The position numbers and the translations under genes are program-made. This document shows, in pieces, positions 1 through 4,483 of a DNA stretch of 9,071 nt; positions within the stretch are counted from its first letter, which is position 1; every line of letters begins with the position of its first letter. The notes under the pieces were generated by a model. That model was not told the origin of the DNA. It saw nothing but the letters and a program-made list of their open reading frames with translations, and did no database searches. The DNA is from Mariaggregatimicrobium sp964498785 (lineage in GTDB: Bacteria; Zhuqueibacterota; Zhuqueibacteria; Thermofontimicrobiales; Thiofontviventaceae), in contig CAZCJL010000190.1 of the NCBI GenBank assembly GCA_964498785.1, forward strand, positions 1-9,071. The letters run 5' to 3'.

Positions 1-23
1 GAGTGGTCTTTTATCGAAATCAG

Positions 24-197
24 AGCCACCGAACGGAATCGAACCGTTGACCTATTGATTACGAATCAATTNNNNNNNNNNNNNNNNNNNNNNNNNNNNN
101 NNNNNNNNNNNNNNNNNNNNNNNNNNNNNNNNNNNNNNNNNNNNNNNNNNNNNNNNNNNNNNNNNNNNNNNGCTCTGCCAAACTGAGCTACGGTGGC
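24..197 (-). tRNA. tRNA-Thr (anticodon CGT), interrupted by the assembly gap
   Basis: Read on the minus strand, 197-172 is an exact tRNA 5' part: acceptor GCCACCG, TA, and D-arm GCTC/GAGC, ending at tRNA nucleotide 25. Read the same way, 71-24 is an exact 3' part starting at nucleotide 26. It has anticodon arm ATTGA-TTCGTAA-TCAAT (anticodon CGT, threonine), variable loop AGGTC, T-arm AACGG-TTCGATT-CCGTT, acceptor CGGTGGC and discriminator T. The acceptor strands pair 7/7. No CCA is encoded. The 100 N between the halves are a scaffold spacer. If the halves belong together, the tRNA is complete with nothing missing. They could instead come from two different copies of a tRNA array, because the 5' part is repeated in the units next to it. 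Confidence 0.75.
72..171. other. Assembly gap of 100 N
   Basis: Exactly 100 undetermined bases, which usually marks a gap of unknown length. Both edges fall inside tRNA-Thr sequence that is repeated nearby, so the assembly most likely broke because of the repeat. The real gap could be zero, or could hold further tRNA copies. Confidence 0.97.
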
Positions 198-279
198 TAT
201 TGAAAATTAACTATCGAAACACAGTGATCTACCCGCCTTACAGATGGCGGATTGCTCTGCCAAACTGAGCTACGGTGGC
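198..279 (-). pseudogene. Truncated tRNA-Thr-like unit, copy B
   Basis: This 82-bp unit is read on the minus strand from 279. It begins with the same 26 nt as the tRNA-Thr 5' half (acceptor GCCACCG and a full D-arm). It continues with an oversized anticodon-like arm, ATCCGCC/GGCGGGT, with an 8-nt loop ATCTGTAA. That is 22 nt instead of the usual 17. A variable-loop-like AGATC follows. There is no proper T-arm and no CGGTGGC to close the acceptor stem. The tail contains TTTCGATA, which also occurs just after the tRNA-Thr(CGT) (12-19 read on the minus strand). This suggests the T-arm and 3' acceptor were deleted and the spacer joined on. It is unlikely to give a working tRNA. Confidence 0.6.
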
Positions 280-361
280 TATTGAAAATTAACTATCGAA
301 ACACAGTGGTCTACCCGCCTTACAGATGGCGGATTGCTCTGCCAAACTGAGCTACGGTGGT
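280..361 (-). pseudogene. Truncated tRNA-Thr-like unit, copy A
   Basis: This is the promoter-proximal copy of the same 82-bp unit. By eye it differs from copy B at only two positions: the first base (ACCACCG instead of GCCACCG) and one base in the variable-loop region (AGACC instead of AGATC). It has the same enlarged anticodon-like arm and the same missing T-arm and 3' acceptor. It lies 15 nt downstream of a good minus-strand promoter, so it is probably transcribed even if no tRNA matures from it. Such low divergence means either a recent tandem duplication or an assembly artefact around the adjacent gap. Confidence 0.6.
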
Positions 362-376
362 TTTGAAAAGAAATTG

Positions 377-405
377 AATATAGAAAATATTTTTCAATAA
401 ATCAA
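377..405 (-). promoter_or_regulatory. Candidate sigma70 promoter for the tRNA-Thr region
   Basis: On the minus strand the -35 is TTGATT (405-400), followed by a 17-nt spacer and a -10 TATATT (382-377). The first tRNA-like unit begins 15 nt downstream, at 361. Spacing is ideal and both boxes match 4-5 of 6 consensus bases. It sits in the short space after the amidase stop codon, so the tRNA region can be transcribed on its own. Confidence 0.55.
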
Positions 406-421
406 GAAAAATTTTGAACAT

Positions 422-1753
422 TTATGAAATAATAGCGGTTAATTTTATTCCATAAAGCTCCGGATAATTCGACAACAAATAATCGGTGCTGACCCAGCAT
501 TGTTCCGGGACGTCTCCGCTTAGAATGTTTGCAAAACGTTCGCTGTTAAAATTGCCAAAAAAGCGGACGCCAACGCCGTCGAGGTTGTAAAAACGGTTGC
601 ATTCCAGAATCAGGTGTTTGTATGAATTCCCGAACTTTCTTGATTTGTAAATAATAAATATATGGCCGGATTTATCTTCCCGCCATCCTTGAAAAATGCT
701 CCATGCCAATTGGTCTTTTAAATCTGCTTTTTCTATTTTTTGAAAATGACTATTTTGTTTTTCTGTGAGTGATTCACCGATCCCCAATTCGGTGAGCATT
801 TGCACAGGTCCATCCGGTTTATTTTCATTTTTAAGTATCATTAGTTGTTGATGTTGTTCCTCGGTAATAATGAAGCGGTCACCAAACAACCGTTGGACGC
901 CACCAACAATGAAAGATTCGACAAAGGTGCTGCAGTCCAATTGTTTTGAGAAATTATTGCCCTGAATAATGCGATCATCCACTTTTACCGGAATTGGGTA
1001 TTGCACACTGTAACTGTCGATATTTCGATAGCGAAAATCTTTGAAACGAGCCAACTGCTGTAAAATATCATTTTCCATTATTCTAACTGATTCCGGCATC
1101 ACGGTGTTTTCCGTTGCTTCTTCTCTGAACGCATCGCTGATTATGTTATCCGATTCTTCAGCTTCTTCTGTTTCGGCGCCGGTGATATGATTACGAATTC
1201 CAATGGTAATTGCTTCAGCAACGTTACTTTCCCAGTTCGGGAACTCCGGAATTCCAATAACTTTATCGATATCTGCGGTATTTAAAAAACAGACTTCAAT
1301 GATGATTGCCGGCATTTGTGTGTTTTTTAGAAAATAGAGGGGAACTCCAACCTGCCCCTGATACCAGCCGATTTTAGCGCCGCGGTTTTCTGTTCCCAGT
1401 GTTGTTACCAATTGTTCCTGAATATGGGCTGCAAAATTTTTTCCTTCTGTAGAACCGGAATAGTACAGCGTTTCAGTGCCAACTGCGGCCGGATTTTGTG
1501 CATCGTTGAAGTGTACTTCCAGCGCCAGGTTTGCTCCCCAGCGGTTGATTGTTTCTACCTTTTGGCGTAGCGTGCCCCATACTTCCTGAACTTCGATTTC
1601 AGCTCCTTGTTGAGAAAGGATTGCTTTTAATACTGCGGTAACCTGTTTTGCCATCTCATGTTCAACATAAATATGTCCTCCGTTGATTGTGGCAATCATC
1701 CCCGGTCTTTCGGGGTAATGTCCGGCCGATATGGCTATTTTTGTTTTACTCAT
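422..1753 (-). CDS. Two-domain peptidoglycan hydrolase: Amidase_3 plus papain-like cysteine domain (endolysin-like)
   Basis: This 443-aa protein has no signal peptide. Residues 4-190 match the zinc-dependent N-acetylmuramoyl-L-alanine amidase family (Amidase_3), which cleaves the bond between MurNAc and the stem peptide. Likely zinc ligands are H12 (SAGH), E31 and H81 (EVHFND), and the catalytic Glu is E153 (IIIEVCFLN). An acidic Glu/Thr-rich linker (193-217) leads to a second domain. There, C274 in LDCSTFV and H364 in SGHIFIIY look like the Cys-His pair of an NlpC/P60- or CHAP-like papain fold, which usually cuts stem peptides. This second assignment is by motif only. Its ATG overlaps the stop of the upstream membrane gene (ATGA), so the two are translationally coupled. 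Lack of a signal peptide and the holin-like neighbour suggest a phage-type endolysin. A housekeeping amidase would normally be exported by a signal peptide. Confidence 0.8.
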   Translation of the reverse strand: MSKTKIAISAGHYPERPGMIATINGGHIYVEHEMAKQVTAVLKAILSQQGAEIEVQEVWGTLRQKVETINRWGANLALEVHFNDAQNPAAVGTETLYYSGSTEGKNFAAHIQEQLVTTLGTENRGAKIGWYQGQVGVPLYFLKNTQMPAIIIEVCFLNTADIDKVIGIPEFPNWESNVAEAITIGIRNHITGAETEEAEESDNIISDAFREEATENTVMPESVRIMENDILQQLARFKDFRYRNIDSYSVQYPIPVKVDDRIIQGNNFSKQLDCSTFVESFIVGGVQRLFGDRFIITEEQHQQLMILKNENKPDGPVQMLTELGIGESLTEKQNSHFQKIEKADLKDQLAWSIFQGWREDKSGHIFIIYKSRKFGNSYKHLILECNRFYNLDGVGVRFFGNFNSERFANILSGDVPEQCWVSTDYLLSNYPELYGIKLTAIIS

Positions 1754-2211
1754 GCGTCGCCCTCCTCTTCATCTGAGCGATATATTACTTTTTGCTTTGT
1801 TAGTTTTTTTTCCACTGCCATTTCTTTTTGAACGCCGCGGCTAAATTTTTCCACCATTCTACCACCGAGCATAAATATACCGATTTCAAATAAATGTTGA
1901 ATTTCAATTAGGTAGATATTCATTAAATATGACGCCAAAACCAGTACAAATACTTTTCTTGAAAAGAAATTGTTTAATAACCAGTGAAAAAAGTTAACCG
2001 CCCGGTTTTCAACTTCAGGGAGACTTCGGGCTTTTTCATTTGCGACTAAATAAGACGCTGCATTGTATGTAATGTATGCTTCGCTTAACCGTAGCCACAG
2101 TGTGGCGGTTGAGATATCTCCGTTTTTGATATAGTAAATACAAATAACGAGGTAAATCAGGAACACACCACTGCCTAATTTGCCAAAGATAAAGTCCATA
2201 TATGGAAACAT
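1750..2211 (-). CDS. Small membrane protein, holin-like
   Basis: This 153-aa protein is not assigned to a named family. A hydrophobic segment spans about residues 12-29, with others at about 86-103 and 106-118. The C-terminal tail is highly charged (EKKLTKQK, then SDEEEGDA). Short length, several membrane segments and a charged tail are typical of holins and related phage membrane proteins. The position directly before a signal-less cell-wall hydrolase, with a 4-nt stop/start overlap, supports that reading. The start is ATG at 2211, with AGGAG 7 nt upstream (2219-2223). M5 is a possible alternative start but is too close to the same ribosome site. The holin role is inference from topology and context. 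Confidence 0.65.
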   Translation of the reverse strand: MFPYMDFIFGKLGSGVFLIYLVICIYYIKNGDISTATLWLRLSEAYITYNAASYLVANEKARSLPEVENRAVNFFHWLLNNFFSRKVFVLVLASYLMNIYLIEIQHLFEIGIFMLGGRMVEKFSRGVQKEMAVEKKLTKQKVIYRSDEEEGDA

Positions 2212-2239
2212 TCTGATTCTCCTTTTTTACCGGTTAGAG

Positions 2240-2788
2240 TTATTCAACTATAATTCCGACTAAGCCACCGCAAACCATTCCGATGAGCATTCCTTTAATG
2301 AATTTTTTTCGGCCCCATGATTCTGTTTGCTCTATTCGTTTCTCGGCGGTGTTTAATTGTTGTTTACAAAAATCCTGCTGCGCCTGGTAAGACCGAATAG
2401 CGCTATTCAAATAACTTTTTTCATCTGAAATAATCCTGACAATTTGATTGACGCTATTATTGCGCATTTTTAGACGATCGGCAATGAGAAGTACATCATT
2501 GATATCGTGTGCATTTGGCAACTCGACATCTCCGGGAGCGGTGTAATAATTAATGCTATCAGCGTTTAATGGAATGACGGTGAGGTTATATGCTTTATTA
2601 AAACTGACTAATGTGTCATTCAGGCTTTTTACTGCCACATTAAGCCGGGATGTTAATGTGTCGTAAAGCGCCTGTTGTTTGTTAATTATTTCCTGAATTG
2701 AAGATGCGGTTGTTGTTGAATCCTGTGCAATTAATAAAAAAGGGAGTAGACAGATGAAAATTATCATGAGGGTTGAGATCGTTTTCAT
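2240..2788 (-). CDS. Exported coiled-coil protein with C-terminal membrane anchor
   Basis: This 182-aa protein is not recognised. Residues 1-21 form a signal peptide (MKTIS, then a hydrophobic core, with likely cleavage near AQ-DS). Residues 28-65 and 120-158 are polar and helix-prone, with coiled-coil character. Residues about 163-181 (FIKGMLIG onwards) are a glycine-rich hydrophobic helix reaching almost to the C-terminus. A signal at the N-terminus, a periplasmic helix and a C-terminal TM is the layout of single-protein spanins (u-spanins), which bridge both membranes in phage lysis. However, u-spanins carry a lipobox and no suitable Cys is present here (C13 lies inside the hydrophobic core). 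The start has a near-perfect AAAGGAGGT at 2792-2800. It lies 28 bp from the holin-like gene, probably in the same operon. Confidence 0.7.
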   Translation of the reverse strand: MKTISTLMIIFICLLPFLLIAQDSTTTASSIQEIINKQQALYDTLTSRLNVAVKSLNDTLVSFNKAYNLTVIPLNADSINYYTAPGDVELPNAHDINDVLLIADRLKMRNNSVNQIVRIISDEKSYLNSAIRSYQAQQDFCKQQLNTAEKRIEQTESWGRKKFIKGMLIGMVCGGLVGIIVE

Positions 2789-2810
2789 TTTACCTCCTTT
2801 TAAAATGACT

Positions 2811-2890
2811 GCTGCAAAGTGGATAAATAATTATGCGTTCTGTTGAAAGTTGCAGCGACTATTCTAAAGTAAATTATTGTCTTTCAGCAG
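2811..2890 (-). promoter_or_regulatory. Interleaved inverted repeats in the leader of the exported coiled-coil gene
   Basis: Two inverted repeats interlock. GCTGCAA (2811-2817) pairs with TTGCAGC (2850-2856), 7/7. CTGTTGAAAG (2840-2849) pairs with CTTTCAGCAG (2881-2890), 9/10. The order A, B, A', B' is that of an H-type pseudoknot, with the two stems directly abutting at 2849/2850. It lies just upstream of the strong ribosome site at 2792-2800. Chance cannot be excluded for stems this short. Confidence 0.3.
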
Positions 2891-2899
2891 GTATACGCA

Positions 2900-3322
2900 T
2901 TATTTCTTTTTTGAGACCGATAATAATCCCCGGGCTAATTCTTCCAACTCGTCGGGGGGGGCGTTATCCAGCGCCTCTTTTGTGACAATATCGACTTCAA
3001 CGATCTCCTGAGTCATTTTATTAGCTTTTAACTGGTTTTTCGCAAGTTCCAATTTTAAATCTTTGTGAATTAATTCTAGCTTCTGATTAAATTCATTGCG
3101 AAGCGCCAGGAGCTTTGCTTCATATTCTTCGCGTATTTGCTCAAGCTCCCGATCCGGGCCGCCGAATTTTTTAGATAACAGCCAAAATAGCGGAACAGAA
3201 GCCGCCAACGCAGCCATGCCTTTGGACCCACGTCGAGCCAACACTAATATTACCACCAAAAATAAGAATAGAATGATGAGAAAAAGTTCAGGCGATATTC
3301 CAAATAAAAATCTATCACTCAT
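2900..3322 (-). CDS. Small two-TM protein with cytoplasmic coiled coil
   Basis: This 140-aa protein is not recognised. Residues 11-30 (ELFLIILFLF and on) and 35-50 (GMAALAASVPLFWLLS) are membrane segments. Residues 57-105 are a charged helix with coiled-coil spacing (EQIREEYEAK, LRNEFNQKLE). The tail ends in KKK. The frame stays open upstream to another ATG at 3586, but that extension runs through the REP hairpin cluster and looks non-coding. ATG 3322 has AGGA 7 nt upstream (3330-3333) and a promoter at 3372-3400, so 3322 is chosen. It is the first gene of the leftward module, separated from the next by a 111-bp leader. Its role could be in lysis control or membrane anchoring, but that is a guess from context. 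Confidence 0.7.
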   Translation of the reverse strand: MSDRFLFGISPELFLIILFLFLVVILVLARRGSKGMAALAASVPLFWLLSKKFGGPDRELEQIREEYEAKLLALRNEFNQKLELIHKDLKLELAKNQLKANKMTQEIVEVDIVTKEALDNAPPDELEELARGLLSVSKKK

Positions 3323-3329
3323 TCGATCA

Positions 3330-3333
3330 TCCT
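3330..3333 (-). promoter_or_regulatory. Shine-Dalgarno site that fixes the start at 3322
   Basis: AGGA on the minus strand, 7 nt before ATG 3322. The upstream in-frame ATG at 3586 has no comparable site and lies inside a palindromic repeat, so this site decides the start. Confidence 0.6.
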
Positions 3334-3371
3334 TTTTTATGTTCACGTATTGAATGAAATTAATTTTTTTT

Positions 3372-3400
3372 AAGATACTAATTTTTTGGATGGAAATCAA
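3372..3400 (-). promoter_or_regulatory. Candidate sigma70 promoter for the leftward four-gene module
   Basis: On the minus strand: -35 TTGATT (3400-3395), 17-nt spacer, -10 TATCTT (3377-3372). Transcription would begin near 3365, about 43 nt before ATG 3322. The -35 hexamer and spacing are the same as in the candidate promoter at 377-405. Confidence 0.45.
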
Positions 3401-3472
3401 GTCAGATATTTTTATATTTACATTTATTTTCTTTAATATTTCGGGAGCAATTCCCAAAAGTTGGTAATTTCT

Positions 3473-3600
3473 CGTTCCCACGCTCAGCGTGGGAATGTAT
3501 TGATCGACGCTTTGCGTTGTATTTTTACTACTGGACGCAAAGCGTCCTAAAATCCATTCCAACGCAAAGCATTGGAACGCGAACATTGTTTAGGATTTTA
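3473..3600. repeat. REP-like cluster of three hairpins
   Basis: Three palindromes in a row. TTCCCACGC (3475-3483) pairs with GCGTGGGAA (3487-3495) around TCA. GACGCTTTGCGT (3506-3517) pairs 12/12 with ACGCAAAGCGTC (3535-3546). TTCCAACGC (3557-3565) pairs with GCATTGGAA (3569-3577) with one mismatch, and is enclosed by TAAAATCC/GGATTTTA (3548-3555 and 3593-3600). From memory, palindromes of the CGTTCCCACGC..GCGTGGGAA type are dispersed in many environmental genomes as REP/BIME-like mobile repeats, but I cannot name the family. It lies between divergent transcription units. Hairpins of this kind may affect supercoiling or transcript stability, which is not shown here. Confidence 0.8.
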
Positions 3601-3686
3601 AAATACCAACAAAATGGAATTGCACCCAATATTTCATTTCAGGGGATTGTTAATTTTTGATGCATGACCAGGCCAGGAATATGTTT

Positions 3687-3715
3687 TTGACATTTTCTAT
3701 TGATTATTTTAAAAT
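3687..3715 (+). promoter_or_regulatory. Strong sigma70-type promoter for the symporter operon
   Basis: A perfect -35 TTGACA (3687-3692), exactly 17 nt, then -10 TAAAAT (3710-3715, 5/6 of consensus). Transcription would start near 3722, leaving a leader of about 150 nt before the first gene at 3875. Confidence 0.7.
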
Positions 3716-3734
3716 TTATTCATAAATTGATTAT

Positions 3735-3801
3735 CTGATTTCTCCGAATAAATAAATCAGTAACTTGAATTGTGCTTTCAGAATTGAGTGAGCAATCTGA
3801 A
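3735..3801 (+). promoter_or_regulatory. Hairpin-forming leader of the symporter operon
   Basis: In the presumed 5' leader, CTGATTT (3735-3741) pairs 7/7 with AAATCAG (3754-3760) across a 12-nt loop. TTCAG-A-ATTG (3777-3786) then pairs with CAAT-CTGAA (3793-3801) across a 6-nt loop, with one bulged A. Neither is followed by a T-run, so they do not look like terminators. They may be leader structure, or may be chance in AT-rich DNA. The rest of 3601-3874 shows nothing gene-like. Confidence 0.3.
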
Positions 3802-3874
3802 CAGAGTGATTTGAAATCGAATTTGGCCAATTCAGGTGAATTTTAATTATAATTCATAACAGAGGGAGTTTCGT

Positions 3875-4171
3875 ATGGGATTTATCCAACGCCAGTGGAC
3901 TCCGCGGGAGGCTGATGAATGGCGAAAGGAAGATTGGATTGCTATTGTCCTTTCGGTTATCGCCTATATTTCGCTTGTCGTGGGAACAGCGCTCAGTTTT
4001 TTACTGATACCATCCGGATTTATTATTCTGGGCGCGGGTATCGTGATCATCTTGCTAATGTATTGGGTCATTGATCCGAAATTACGAACAATTTCCACAG
4101 AGTACGAGAAAAAACAAAAAGCATATCTCGAGCAACTGGAAGAGATACAAAAATGGGAGGCAACAAAATGA
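3875..4171 (+). CDS. Small two-TM membrane protein, first gene of the symporter operon
   Basis: This 98-aa protein has no firm family name. The N-terminus (MGFIQRQWTPREADEWRKED) is polar, rich in Trp and charge, and probably cytoplasmic. TM segments are about 21-43 and 46-66, joined by a short Ile-Pro-Ser-Gly turn. An Asp-Pro then leads to a charged, helix-prone C-terminal tail (75-95). Many sodium:solute symporters are paired with a small membrane protein encoded just upstream (for example YhdT with PanF, or YjcH/DUF4212 types), and this gene fits that pattern by size, topology and place. GAGGGAG lies 6 nt before the ATG. Its stop overlaps the next start (ATGA). Confidence 0.75.
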   Translation: MGFIQRQWTPREADEWRKEDWIAIVLSVIAYISLVVGTALSFLLIPSGFIILGAGIVIILLMYWVIDPKLRTISTEYEKKQKAYLEQLEEIQKWEATK

Positions 4172-4305
4172 ATAAAGGTTTTGCCGTTGTGATCGGAATG
4201 ACAATTGCCTATGCAGCATCTCTCATCGGGATGATTTTTGCGTATGTCTATTACAAAAGGAATAAAGCTGGTTCGCAACCAAAAAAAGAAGGGACGGACA
4301 AATGA
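4168..4305 (+). CDS. 45-aa single-pass membrane microprotein in the symporter operon
   Basis: This 45-aa product begins MNKGFAVVIGMTIAYAASLI. One hydrophobic helix (about 5-28) is followed by a polar, Lys-rich tail (YYKRNKAGSQPKKEGTDK), so the tail is expected in the cytoplasm. Its ATG overlaps the preceding stop as ATGA, and its own stop overlaps the next ATG in the same way. Two such exact overlaps in a row are strong evidence of real, coupled translation, even though the gene is very short and has no strong ribosome site of its own. A symporter accessory subunit is the likeliest role. I know no matching family with certainty. Confidence 0.7.
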   Translation: MNKGFAVVIGMTIAYAASLIGMIFAYVYYKRNKAGSQPKKEGTDK

Positions 4306-4439
4306 TTTTACATATTTTTTTAACTATGACCACCCGAATCGGCTCTCCCTGGTTGGGTATCATTATCCCGGCAATTATATTTACCTTCTCTTTTATTGTC
4401 ACATACCTGCTGATTCGGCATTTCATGAAAAACCATTGA
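4302..4439 (+). CDS. Second 45-aa single-pass membrane microprotein in the symporter operon
   Basis: This 45-aa product begins MILHIFLTMTTRIGSPWLGI and ends RHFMKNH. One long hydrophobic helix spans about 15-38, with Arg/His/Lys at the C-terminal end. It starts in an ATGA overlap with the previous gene's stop. It ends 44 bp before the symporter, which has its own good ribosome site. Another frame overlaps this stretch (from 4238) but has no overlap junction or ribosome site, so it was not called. Expected role: small accessory or stabilising partner of the symporter, by context only. Confidence 0.65.
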   Translation: MILHIFLTMTTRIGSPWLGIIIPAIIFTFSFIVTYLLIRHFMKNH

Positions 4440-4483
4440 ATTTAGTTATGAACATGCTTTTGTAAAATTGTCGGAGGAAATAA

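Larger units (their letters stand above)
172..361 (-). repeat. 82-bp tandem repeat array (2 full units plus the gap-cut start of a third)
   Basis: The period is exactly 82 bp: the string GCTCTGCCAAACTGAGCTAC recurs at 172, 254 and 336. The two complete units are about 98% identical. The third is cut by the gap after 26 nt. At position 1 the window begins with a sequence resembling the unit interior (GAGTGGTCT compared with CAGTGGTCT), so the array may continue outside the window. Confidence 0.9.

Noticed and set aside
24..71. Phage attachment site in the tRNA 3' end
   Set aside because: Integration usually duplicates a tRNA 3' end, but the duplicated parts here are 5' halves, and no integrase is visible.
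172..361. CRISPR array
   Set aside because: The 82-bp period is fully conserved with no variable spacers, and the repeats are tRNA-derived.
3096..3353. 85-aa plus-strand frame opposite the two-TM coiled-coil gene
   Set aside because: Antisense shadow with Ser/Arg-rich composition and no ribosome site.
3323..3586. 88-residue N-terminal extension of the two-TM coiled-coil protein from ATG 3586
   Set aside because: It reads through REP-like hairpins and low-complexity AT-rich DNA, lacks a ribosome site, and lies upstream of a good promoter and the better start at 3322.
4238..4465. 75-aa plus-strand frame over the two 45-aa genes
   Set aside because: It has no ribosome site or operon junction. 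The two overlapping 45-aa frames have consecutive ATGA overlaps and clear TM segments.
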